Of a DNA stretch of 9,431 nt, positions 1 through 7,132 are shown one piece after another (position 1 is the stretch's first letter; each line of letters starts with the position of its first letter). The notes under the pieces were generated by a model. The model saw nothing but the letters and a program-made list of their open reading frames with translations. It was not told the origin of the DNA and made no database searches. The translations under genes and the position numbers were made by a program. The DNA comes from CAZFCK01 sp964517355 (GTDB lineage: Bacteria > Desulfobacterota > Desulfovibrionia > Desulfovibrionales > Desulfovibrionaceae): assembly GCA_964517355.1 (NCBI GenBank), contig CAZFCK010000186.1:1-9431 (forward strand). The letters are read 5' to 3'.

Positions 1-14
1 CAGGGAAATGCATA

Positions 15-49
15 AGAGCATCTAGCGCTTTTCAAGCGTGAGATGCTCT
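15..49 (-). terminator. Terminator-like hairpin overlapping the cyclase stop codon
   Basis: The arms AGAGCATCT (15-23) and AGATGCTCT (41-49) are perfectly complementary. Inside them an A/G mismatch is followed by six more pairs (25-30 with 34-39, one of them G-U) around a three-base loop. The cyclase TAG stop (48-50, read leftward) lies in the foot of the stem. On the minus strand the hairpin is followed by TTATGCATTTCCC, a poor U-tract, so it may terminate imperfectly or act mainly as a 3'-end stabiliser. The structure is seen directly; the function is inferred. Confidence 0.6.
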
Positions 50-3000
50 AATATCCATCATACAATTTCACCGGGGGGCACAACGATTTAGGGGGGAGAT
101 GCAGCATGAGCCGCACATCCCGATGCAACTGCTTGTCCACGTTGGCGCGTAAAAACTCACGAGGGTGGTCGCGTAGCACGGCGTGTTCCCGCGGCGCGGG
201 CGCGCAGAACAATTCTCCCCAATTCGTGGCGTAGACCACCACGGCGGTTTTAATGCGCCGCTCTTCACGGGCCACGCCCCAATTCAACAGCGCCAGGGCC
301 CGCGTCACCGCTTCCGGACGCAGATATTCCTCAACCGGGCTGTCGAAAATCTCGCCCACGGGGAAAAAGGAATACAAAGTGCGCAGGAGTTCCGTAAGGT
401 CGTCCAAAGCAAACGGGTAACGGATATTGGAACCAAGCACTGGCATGTGCGGGGCGTACACGCCGTTGACGACCAGCCAGACAAGCATGTCCTCCAGCGA
501 CCTGGAACGGCGCACCACCTCCTTGTCCGCGCGTCTGCCGTCGCGCTTCGGAGGCTCGCCCGTTACAACCCATGTGGCCGGCGTGCCCGGGGCGCCTTCG
601 CAACTCACTTCCAGACTGGAAAAATAATGGCGCCCCGCGTGAATGAAGGGAAGACGCATCACCTTATGGGGGCGGGGATGCAGGTAACTGAAGACCTTGC
701 GCCCCAATATGGTCATGTCTTCCTCCGTCACGCGGATCTCCAGATCCTTGGCCGACCACATGGCATGGATCGTCTCATAGGTCTTGAGCATGAAGCGCAC
801 CATGTTGCGCCCCAGTTCCACGACTCCCGCGAAGTTGTCGGCCACGGCGATCTCCTGCGCCGGGCCGCTGCGCCCAGGCTCCACATGGCTGGCGATGGCG
901 GCTTCGCTGTACGGGAAAAAGTACTCCATGAAGCTGTAGTCCTGCAGCTCGTAAAAGCGTCCGCTCCCCTGCGCGGCAAGGTACAGCCCCGTTTTCTGCA
1001 AAAAGGCAACCCGCATCAAATCCTGGGCCTCTTTGTTCTCGACGCGCGCATAGTATTCGAAAACCTCTCGGAACATCATGGCGTACGGATCGATATCCCA
1101 CAAATCCCTCGCACCGAGGAACACGTTGCGCTTCACCCGATTGCACAGCAACACGTCCAGATCTCCGCCGTGGGTGTATTTGTCCAGCAGGGCCAGTTTC
1201 ATCACGGACTTGAAAGGACTGTCGATGGCCTTGACGATCTGCCACAGCGACGCGCCGAAAAACTCCTCTTTGGGAATCTCCGCCAGGTGGCCCAAATCCA
1301 GGATACTGCGGTCCAGGGGTCCCACCGCGCGATGAAAGCGCTGCAACGCGCGCCTGTATCCCGCGGCGTCCACGTCCACGGGCAGGTACCACCAGACCGG
1401 CTTTTTTCCCGCCAGATAAACGCCGGTGCGATAAAATTCCTCCTTCAAGAGCTGGGCCTGAGACGATCCAGCGCTCTCCTTGTCCGTGAAACCGAACTCA
1501 TTGTCCCGCACGCTGTGCAAGTCCATGAGAAAAAAATGCACCTCAACGCCGAAAGCGGACCAAGCCCATTCCTCGATACGGCCCAATTTGGCCTGCAGCG
1601 CACCGGCGCTTTCCGGATCCACCTCATGCGGGGCGTAGCAGACCCAGACGTCGATATCCGAAGAGCGGGCCTGGGCGATGGTGCCTGTACTGCCTATGGT
1701 GTAAAGCCCTTCGATAGGCACGGCGGTGTCACGCTCCCCGGCCTCGGGTCCGGGAGCAATGGCGTACGTCGCCAGCAATTGCCTGATGCTCAGGTCGGGC
1801 ACGTAGCCATGAATCGCGCACACGGGTTCCGGAGCCGCATGCCCCGGCAAGGGCCCTGCGCTCTCCAGCACCGCGGGCAGGATGCGGAAAAACACGTCCG
1901 CGGGTTCGGGCAGCATGCACAGGGCCCAATCCTGTCGCCGCCGGTTGTTGCTCAAAAAATACGCTTCGCGCTCTTTCAAATCCTTTTCAAAAAACCATTG
2001 CTCCACAAGCTGGGTCATTATTTTCATGCCCGCGGCGCTACCCAGTTGCGGCGCGCGGGGCGCGCTTTTCAGATCCGGCGCCGCCGCGGCCATCCGGGTA
2101 ACGGCCGTCTTGCGTTCCTGAATCAAAAAGCCGGGTTCGTCCGTATCCAGCCCGTAAAAACTGCACGCGGCAAAGGTTGAGGTCGAAGCCGCGCTGTTGC
2201 GTATCGTGCCGCCGTCCAGGCCGCAGCCGAAAAAACGGCAATCCACGAACTCAACGCCTTGGATGACCGGTTCCTGCGCCGTGACGTGGGCGAAATGCCC
2301 CGCGTAGATCCAGCAGCGCCAAGCCTCGAAGCCCGTGAGCAGCGAACCGGAAAAATCGCATTCCGAGAGCTTGCAGCCTGTGAATCGCGCTTCATGCAGC
2401 ACGCTGTCGGAAAACTGCCCCCCGCGCACCACGCAATCCTGAAACAGCACGTGCTCCATACGGGAGGAAACAAAACGGCAATTGAACAAGTCGCACTCGA
2501 TGAACGACACCTCCCGCAACAGCGCGCCATCCATATCCACATTGCGCAACGTGCATTTCTCGAAGCGCACGCTCCGGAGGGCGCACCGCGAAAACCCCAC
2601 GACGCCCATTGTGCAACGCAGTAAGCTGGCGTTCTTCACCTCCAGGGCCGGGAGGTCGTGCCCTTCCAAGGAGACGCGCTCCATCAGTCCCCCTTTTTGG
2701 AGCATAAGCCGCAGTTCCTCGGCCTTGGCGGGCGCGAAGTCTCCGGCCTGCCTGCGGCTCACGCCGCGCTTCATGCGCTCGAACAGAGCGAATGCGGAAC
2801 GCTCCTGCTCACTGCCGGGCACCCGCGTTTCCACTTTTTTTGGTCCCCCCGCCGGGGCGGGCTTGTAGGCCGCGTCTCTGGACAATGGAGGATGCGCGAG
2901 AAGAAAATCCTCCATGGCCTGCACCAGCCGTTTCCAGCCCTCGCCGTGCTCCCTGCCTTCCTCTTCTTTCCGTCGCAAGGCATCGAGCATCCACACGGGG

Positions 3001-4007
3001 CAGAACGTCGCTATCAACGCCGCCAGTCGCGGCGCCAGTTCCAGACGCTCCACGTGGGGCAGCCGGGCCAGGAAAATTCGCAATCCCGTTGCATTCATGC
3101 GCAGCAAAAGAGGCAGCAGCGCGTCTTTGAAGGCGGGGCGCTGCACATAGACATACGCCAAAGCCTGGGGCAGTTTCTCCGTGCGCAGCGCGGCCAGGGC
3201 GCGCAACGCGGCCACCGCGACCCGTTCCTCCTCGTGGCGCACATAGGGCAGCACCTTGGCCTCAAGCGTCGGGTCCTGCTTGCGTCCGCAGACGCCCACG
3301 CACTCCAGGACTTCGGCCAGCCTCTCCCCCCGCTGCTTGTCCAAGGTGCGCACCAGGCTCAAGGCCACGAAATGCGACGCCAGGCATCGCGATGCCCGCG
3401 TCATGAAGGCCAGCTGCTCGTCGTTCAGATCGAGATGCAGCAGCCGTTGCAGCCAGACGCCGAAACGCCCCCGCAAGAGTTCGCGCTGCATGGGATTGGC
3501 CAGGCCTATTTCGCTGTCCGCCAGGCCTTCCAAAAACAGGAGCGCCTCTTCCGGGTCATCACCCTGAATACCGCGCGCGACCTCGTGCGCCCATTGCAGA
3601 AACCATGGATCATGCTTGGCGGGATGGCGAAAAAAGCTGTTGGCGAGCGCAAGCTTATGCGTCGGCGCCATGGCGTTCAGCGTGCCGATGAGCGTTTCGC
3701 GGGGCAGCTTGTTTTTCCGTAAATACGCCCCCGCCAAGACATCTCCTATGCCCCCCAGCCGCAATAAGACCCCCAGGCAAAGCCGGATAATGGAATTGTC
3801 CCGGGTATGCTCGAGCATTATCGAAAGATTGTAGGCAAAATCGGAGACATAGATCCTGGTGCGCGGATCATCGGGGTTTTCGAACCCCAAAAGGATGTAA
3901 GTCTGCTCCACCAAGGGCTCGACATCGGCCATCATGGTGTAGCGCGTCGAGCGCAGCACGTCGCGCAACTGCGCCATGATTCGGGGGATGGGGGATTTCT
4001 GGTGCAT
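48..4007 (-). CDS. cyaA: Class I adenylate cyclase with N-terminal HEAT-like and pentapeptide-repeat regions
   Basis: This 1319-residue protein should convert ATP to cAMP in the cytoplasm. Residues 660-1319 follow enterobacterial CyaA closely. They carry the nucleotidyltransferase signature at 771-790 (G772-S773 and the D784-x-D786 metal pair), VEVHFFLMD at 821-829, LLKEEFYRTGVYLAGKK at 853-869, and FFGASLWQIVKAIDSPFKSV at 916-935. DPYAMM at 973-978 and the block at 1064-1115 also match. Before the catalytic part lie an all-helical, HEAT-like region (about 48-340), a linker, pentapeptide repeats (about 446-620) with cysteines at five-residue spacing, and a low-complexity linker (630-660). The protein stops shortly after residues matching E. 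coli CyaA about 600, so the long C-terminal regulatory part of that enzyme is missing. I chose ATG at 4007; no strong Shine-Dalgarno precedes it, and Met11 is an alternative. It lies 73 bp downstream of the HD-GYP gene on the same strand. The cyclase call is firm; the role of the N-terminal regions is unknown. Confidence 0.93.
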   Translation of the reverse strand: MHQKSPIPRIMAQLRDVLRSTRYTMMADVEPLVEQTYILLGFENPDDPRTRIYVSDFAYNLSIMLEHTRDNSIIRLCLGVLLRLGGIGDVLAGAYLRKNKLPRETLIGTLNAMAPTHKLALANSFFRHPAKHDPWFLQWAHEVARGIQGDDPEEALLFLEGLADSEIGLANPMQRELLRGRFGVWLQRLLHLDLNDEQLAFMTRASRCLASHFVALSLVRTLDKQRGERLAEVLECVGVCGRKQDPTLEAKVLPYVRHEEERVAVAALRALAALRTEKLPQALAYVYVQRPAFKDALLPLLLRMNATGLRIFLARLPHVERLELAPRLAALIATFCPVWMLDALRRKEEEGREHGEGWKRLVQAMEDFLLAHPPLSRDAAYKPAPAGGPKKVETRVPGSEQERSAFALFERMKRGVSRRQAGDFAPAKAEELRLMLQKGGLMERVSLEGHDLPALEVKNASLLRCTMGVVGFSRCALRSVRFEKCTLRNVDMDGALLREVSFIECDLFNCRFVSSRMEHVLFQDCVVRGGQFSDSVLHEARFTGCKLSECDFSGSLLTGFEAWRCWIYAGHFAHVTAQEPVIQGVEFVDCRFFGCGLDGGTIRNSAASTSTFAACSFYGLDTDEPGFLIQERKTAVTRMAAAAPDLKSAPRAPQLGSAAGMKIMTQLVEQWFFEKDLKEREAYFLSNNRRRQDWALCMLPEPADVFFRILPAVLESAGPLPGHAAPEPVCAIHGYVPDLSIRQLLATYAIAPGPEAGERDTAVPIEGLYTIGSTGTIAQARSSDIDVWVCYAPHEVDPESAGALQAKLGRIEEWAWSAFGVEVHFFLMDLHSVRDNEFGFTDKESAGSSQAQLLKEEFYRTGVYLAGKKPVWWYLPVDVDAAGYRRALQRFHRAVGPLDRSILDLGHLAEIPKEEFFGASLWQIVKAIDSPFKSVMKLALLDKYTHGGDLDVLLCNRVKRNVFLGARDLWDIDPYAMMFREVFEYYARVENKEAQDLMRVAFLQKTGLYLAAQGSGRFYELQDYSFMEYFFPYSEAAIASHVEPGRSGPAQEIAVADNFAGVVELGRNMVRFMLKTYETIHAMWSAKDLEIRVTEEDMTILGRKVFSYLHPRPHKVMRLPFIHAGRHYFSSLEVSCEGAPGTPATWVVTGEPPKRDGRRADKEVVRRSRSLEDMLVWLVVNGVYAPHMPVLGSNIRYPFALDDLTELLRTLYSFFPVGEIFDSPVEEYLRPEAVTRALALLNWGVAREERRIKTAVVVYATNWGELFCAPAPREHAVLRDHPREFLRANVDKQLHRDVRLMLHLPPKSLCPPVKLYDGY

Positions 4008-4080
4008 CCTGGGAATACTCTATCCTCATGCTCGTTTCAGCAGCAACGGATGTGCAGTGCTCCCCGGTCTGAGCGCCGCC

Positions 4081-5382
4081 CTATTCTCCCACGGTTTCCG
4101 CATAGTAATTAATCGTGCGGCTGGGGCTCAGATAAACGAACACTTCCCGGGAAAGCTCCTCGGGCCGCAGGGTCTTCTTGATCTCCAGATCTTCCTCCAA
4201 AACCAGATCAATGACCAGGGCCTCGCGCTTCGGGATATCCGGATGGTATATCAACACGCTCGGCCGCGCGGAATTGTTCACGTTCGTGCTGACCACCATG
4301 CCTATGGCGCCGTTTGAAAGCAGCACCACCGTTCCCGGCGGGTACACTCCCAGGTTGCGGATGAAAACCGCAAGGACCTTGTTGTCCAGCTTTTCGCGCA
4401 GTTTGGTGAACATGTGGCGCAAAGCTTCATGGGGCGTCAAGGCCTCGCGGTCGTCGGACTGATTGCACAAATTGTCGTACGTGTCCGCCACGGCCACCAT
4501 GCGCGCCAGGGGATGGATGTCCTTGCCCTGAAGTTTTTCGGGAAACCCCTTGCCATCCATTGTCTCATGATGCTGCAACAAAATCTGGTAGGCATCGTTC
4601 GGAAAACTGGGCATATCAGTCACGATTTTCGCGCCCATCTGCGGGTGCAGCTCATAATAACGCTGCACCGCGTATTTCATGGTCGTGGGTTTGCCCATGC
4701 TCATCTCGCTGATGGGCACGCGCCCCTTGCCCACGTCATGAAACATGGCTCCCAAGCCCAGGGAGCGCATGGCGCTGGCGTTCAACCCCAACTCTTTACC
4801 GAGCATCATGGAAAGCACCGTCACATTGAAGGCATGCAGGTGCTGTTTTTCCTCGTTGGGCTTGTTGGTCATCAGATTGACGAACACGTCCTTATCCGAA
4901 AGAAACGTTTCCACCAACGTGTCCACAACCGCCGCGGCGCCTTCCACAGCCTCGTTGGAGCGCCCCGAAACACGGCGCAGCATCACCGCCACCTGTGATA
5001 CCGTTTGATCGTAGTGTTTCTCGGTTTTCGCGTAGAGCTGCCTGCGCCGCTTGTTGTTTTCGATGGTTTCCCGCTTCAGACCGAAAAGCTCTTTGGAAAT
5101 GGGGGTCTTGTCCTCCCTCTCTTTTTTCCGCTCTGGCAAGGGGGGCGTTGCCGGTCTACGCAAATCTTCCACCCCGACAGCTATGGGCAGTCTGTCGCTT
5201 CTGTTCAGCACGCACAACACGTGGGTCAAGCCGCTGCTGCGCAACTTGTCGATCTGTGCCTGGCTCGTAATTTTGAATCCCTTGCGCAATGCTGAAGAGA
5301 GCGTCTTGCGGTCTCCTTCCACACGCACGAAAAGCCCTATGACGAGTTGGTCGACATGGATGGGGTATTCTGAAAATGCCAT
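4081..5382 (-). CDS. HD-GYP domain protein with N-terminal DUF3391, probable c-di-GMP phosphodiesterase
   Basis: This 433-residue soluble protein is predicted to hydrolyse the second messenger c-di-GMP. Residues 7-60 match the DUF3391 start (IHVDQLVIGLFVRVE, then KLRSSGLTHVLCVL). A charged linker (80-125) leads to the HD-GYP domain at about 165-340. Candidate metal and catalytic residues are present: H183, the H215-D216 pair with K219, H246, H271-H272 and D300 in VADTYD. The signature loop reads HHETMDGKGFP (271-281), against the family's usual HHERxDGxGYP, so Arg is Thr and the Tyr of GYP is Phe. The C-terminal 340-433 is a short beta-rich tail often found in this subgroup. The start is fixed at ATG 5382, because an in-frame stop lies 18 bases upstream. 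There is no obvious Shine-Dalgarno. No receiver or membrane domain is present, so its input is probably DUF3391 or a partner protein. It precedes the cyclase gene by 73 bp and is probably co-transcribed with it. Confidence 0.9.
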   Translation of the reverse strand: MAFSEYPIHVDQLVIGLFVRVEGDRKTLSSALRKGFKITSQAQIDKLRSSGLTHVLCVLNRSDRLPIAVGVEDLRRPATPPLPERKKEREDKTPISKELFGLKRETIENNKRRRQLYAKTEKHYDQTVSQVAVMLRRVSGRSNEAVEGAAAVVDTLVETFLSDKDVFVNLMTNKPNEEKQHLHAFNVTVLSMMLGKELGLNASAMRSLGLGAMFHDVGKGRVPISEMSMGKPTTMKYAVQRYYELHPQMGAKIVTDMPSFPNDAYQILLQHHETMDGKGFPEKLQGKDIHPLARMVAVADTYDNLCNQSDDREALTPHEALRHMFTKLREKLDNKVLAVFIRNLGVYPPGTVVLLSNGAIGMVVSTNVNNSARPSVLIYHPDIPKREALVIDLVLEEDLEIKKTLRPEELSREVFVYLSPSRTINYYAETVGE

Positions 5383-5399
5383 TCTACGGGGTGTCCGTC

Positions 5400-5405
5400 A
5401 TTATA
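5400..5405 (-). promoter_or_regulatory. Candidate -10 box close to the HD-GYP gene
   Basis: A perfect TATAAT reads leftward, 17 bases before the HD-GYP ATG. No convincing -35 hexamer stands 16-18 bases upstream of it. Transcription from here would leave only about ten untranslated bases, consistent with the lack of a clear ribosome binding site. It may still be a chance match. Confidence 0.3.
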
Positions 5406-5477
5406 CTGGTAAGCTTGCAGTCCGCACCGCCTTGCGCGCCATAGCGCATGCACAATCCGTCCACAAAGCTTATTCGT

Positions 5478-5521
5478 CCGGTTAGATAATTACATTAGCC
5501 GGGTGCATTACCTGGTGTCAA
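5478..5521 (-). promoter_or_regulatory. Candidate promoter with overlapping CCGG dyad, upstream of the HD-GYP gene
   Basis: Read leftward, a perfect TTGACA (5521-5516) is followed after 18 bases by TAATGT (5497-5492), a weak -10. An imperfect dyad, CCGGnTA - 11 bases - TAnCCGG, spans 5478-5502 and covers the -10, as a repressor operator would. The leader to the HD-GYP start would be about 100 bases. The hexamer and dyad are seen directly; the function is inferred. Confidence 0.35.
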
Positions 5522-5640
5522 CGTGCAAAGGCCGCCGCGTCCGGGCCGCCGCCCCTGCTGATTGCGCAGCGCATGAAAAAAGTGGATGGAGGAACGCCAA
5601 CAGATTTATGCCGCTCATCCCCTCTCCCCCGCTTTTCTTT

Positions 5641-6786
5641 TCAGTCCAGCAACGCTATTTTGAGGGCCAAAACCAACCATAAACAGCCGCCGACAGCCGC
5701 AGCCGTCACACGCGGCCATTGCAGCGCCCCCGAAAATGCCAATATGGCTGAAAACAGGGCCAGTTCGCCGGCCGCGCGCATGAACGCCCAGCCTTCCACC
5801 CACACGGCGTGCGAAAGCAGCAGCATGAGCGCAAAAGCGCACGTCCAGGCGATAGGCAGATACGGCGCCGCTTCCCTGGCGTTCCAGCCGCGGATGCCGG
5901 CCGCGCCGGCCCCGCCGTAGACCACAAGGCATCCCAACTGCGCCACATACAAGCCTTGCGATAGCAGTCCCAATTGGGGCAGGCTCCGCATAAGCCCTTG
6001 CCCGAGCCCTACAAAGGGCAGACCGAGGTTCCCTCCTCCAGCCTGCCAGGAAGGCTGCCCCCAAAGCCCCCACAACACGGCCTGCCACAGCGCCAGCACG
6101 CAGAGGGGCAGGACTCCGGCCAGAAGCCATTCACGCCGCCCCTTCCACAATGCCGCGGCAACCAGCGCGGCAGGCAGCAATACGGCTGTTTCCCGGCACA
6201 GTACAGCCAGGCAAAGCGGCAAGGCGGCCCACCTTTTATGAGCGGCCAGCCGCCAAAGCCCCCAGAGCAGCATGGCGGCGGTCAAAGGCTCCGCCAGATC
6301 CCTGGAAAAGGACAGCAAATATCCGGGATAGCAGGCGGGCAACAGCCCCCACAAGGCGTGGCGGCCGCAATGCGCGGCTAGGGCTCCCCCAATATAGGCC
6401 ACTGCGATCAAAGCGGCCCAATTCACGGCGACAAGCATCCAGGGCATCAGGTGATAGCTCCCCTGGGAGAGCAGCCAGACCAGCAGTGGATAGAGGATGC
6501 GTTGCTGCCTGTAGGCCGGGTGGTCCAGCCGCACGCCGCCGGCAACACTGTCGCGCGTAACGGGTTCATGCGCCAGGCCGAAAAAAAACTGCCCGTCGTA
6601 CCCTTGCCCGGGCTGGATGCGCACTGCGGGGTGCATTTCCCGCTGTATGGCGAAGTCGCTGCCCACAAGGGCGAAACTCCACACATCCGCCCCTCCCGCG
6701 CCAAGCCGCAGCGCCACAAAGGCCGCATACAGCACTGCGGCGCAAAGGGCGCAGTATAATGGCGAATTGATTCGGTTCCTGATCAT
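5641..6786 (-). CDS. Polytopic membrane protein, GT-C / cell-surface glycan type
   Basis: This 381-residue integral membrane protein has roughly nine or ten hydrophobic helices, including the segments near 38-58, 142-166, 195-208, 213-240, 248-270, 300-322, 336-354 and 368-408 (counted from the ATG at 6870). Recognisable motifs in the same numbering are GYDGQFFF (90-97), LDHPAYRQQRILYPLL (115-130), SRDLAEPLTAAMLL (189-202) and CRETAVLLPAAL (225-236). This set resembles the membrane proteins named AZOBR_p60025-type cell surface glycopolymer formation proteins, which have a GT-C-like topology. It may act on lipid-linked sugars at the inner membrane, but no substrate can be named. I prefer ATG 6786 (MIRNRINSPL), directly before the first membrane helix. 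ATG 6870 would add 28 polar residues with no better ribosome binding site. The gene points the same way as the HD-GYP gene 258 bp downstream; co-transcription is uncertain. Confidence 0.75.
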   Translation of the reverse strand: MIRNRINSPLYCALCAAVLYAAFVALRLGAGGADVWSFALVGSDFAIQREMHPAVRIQPGQGYDGQFFFGLAHEPVTRDSVAGGVRLDHPAYRQQRILYPLLVWLLSQGSYHLMPWMLVAVNWAALIAVAYIGGALAAHCGRHALWGLLPACYPGYLLSFSRDLAEPLTAAMLLWGLWRLAAHKRWAALPLCLAVLCRETAVLLPAALVAAALWKGRREWLLAGVLPLCVLALWQAVLWGLWGQPSWQAGGGNLGLPFVGLGQGLMRSLPQLGLLSQGLYVAQLGCLVVYGGAGAAGIRGWNAREAAPYLPIAWTCAFALMLLLSHAVWVEGWAFMRAAGELALFSAILAFSGALQWPRVTAAAVGGCLWLVLALKIALLD

Positions 6787-7018
6787 GGTTGCCGCTGTGT
6801 ACCTGGAGCGCGGCACAATCGTCAACGCGCGCCCCCCAGTTATGGGGCAATTCATGCGAAAGACTTGCATTTCGCGGGGCCATGTTTCAAAACAAGGCCT
6901 TTGTCGTGCTTATGCGGAGAGACGGAGAAGCCAAGCCCGCTGCCGGCTCGACGCCGGATACTCGGCGAACGGCAAAAATGCGAAAAATCATGATGTTGCT
7001 TATTTCCTTACAACGCGG

Positions 7019-7037
7019 ACAATGGACATGACATTGT
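7019..7037. promoter_or_regulatory. Operator-like dyad over the hypD -35 element
   Basis: ACAATG (7019-7024) and CATTGT (7032-7037) are perfect inverted copies separated by seven bases, centred on 7028. The dyad covers the candidate -35 box, the usual position for a repressor. It does not match the CRP (TGTGA-N6-TCACA) or FNR (TTGAT-N4-ATCAA) patterns. The binding protein is unknown. Confidence 0.35.
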
Positions 7038-7055
7038 GCCGCCGCGCAGTATAAA
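7028..7055 (+). promoter_or_regulatory. Candidate sigma70-type promoter of hypDE
   Basis: ATGACA (7028-7033) matches the -35 consensus in five of six bases. After 16 bases, TATAAA (7050-7055) matches the -10 in five of six. It would give a leader of about 70 bases before the hypD GTG. A sigma54 promoter was considered, but the GG and GC here are 12 bases apart instead of the required 10. Confidence 0.5.
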
Positions 7056-7120
7056 ACGGCTCCAGCCGCACAGAGCGGACAGCTTTCGGCTTTCTGTTCT
7101 GAGAAACCACACTACTTGCC

Positions 7121-7126
7121 AAGGAG
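7121..7126 (+). promoter_or_regulatory. Ribosome binding site that fixes the GTG start of hypD
   Basis: AAGGAG lies six bases before GTG 7133, an ideal Shine-Dalgarno placement. It supports the non-ATG start, and the resulting N-terminus (MSIFDGFRNPEL) is normal for HypD. Confidence 0.8.
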
Positions 7127-7132
7127 CGAGGC

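Larger units (their letters stand above)
5383..5640. other. Gap between the membrane protein and HD-GYP genes
   Basis: I see no coding region here. The gap contains the two promoter candidates listed separately. It also holds a direct repeat of GGCCGCCGC (5530-5538 and 5544-5552). A run of six A (5576-5581) would read as a T-tract leftward after the membrane gene, but the only stem before it is five pairs with a very long loop, so I do not call a terminator. Confidence 0.5.
6787..7132. promoter_or_regulatory. Divergent intergenic region between the membrane protein gene and hypD
   Basis: This 346-bp stretch separates two divergent genes and shows no convincing gene. It holds the hypD promoter and dyad (listed separately) and a short GC-rich hairpin, CCGGC-TCGAC-GCCGG (6943-6957). 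A second hairpin, GCCCC / GGGGC (6831-6835 with 6844-6848), would sit in the leader of the leftward gene. No strong leftward promoter is visible: TTGACG (6825-6820) has only a poor -10 partner. Confidence 0.55.

Noticed and set aside
183..2180. Long open frame (665 codons) on the plus strand opposite the cyclase
   Set aside because: It runs antisense to conserved CyaA catalytic sequence, has no recognisable motif, and is rich in His, Arg and Gln, as GC-rich antisense frames are.
5383..5515. c-di-GMP riboswitch (GEMM) in the leader of the HD-GYP gene
   Set aside because: The conserved GEMM core bases are not found; only short GCGC pairings are visible.
5576..5620. Possible terminator after the membrane gene (CATCC/GGATG arms followed by a T-run, read leftward)
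   Set aside because: Only five pairs with a loop of about 27 bases; too weak to call.
6882..7031. 49-codon plus-strand frame starting MFQNKAFVVLMRRDGEAK in the divergent intergenic region
   Set aside because: It has no clear ribosome binding site, ends inside the hypD promoter and dyad, and resembles no family I know. It could be revisited if relatives conserve it.
7024..7039. Sigma54-like TGG...TGC elements before hypD
   Set aside because: The GG and GC are 12 bases apart, whereas sigma54 promoters need 10, and the sequence between does not fit the consensus.
7088..7108. Small hairpin (TTTCT / AGAAA) in the hypD leader
   Set aside because: The stem is short and AT-rich with a bulge; it does not reach the ribosome binding site and matches no known riboswitch.
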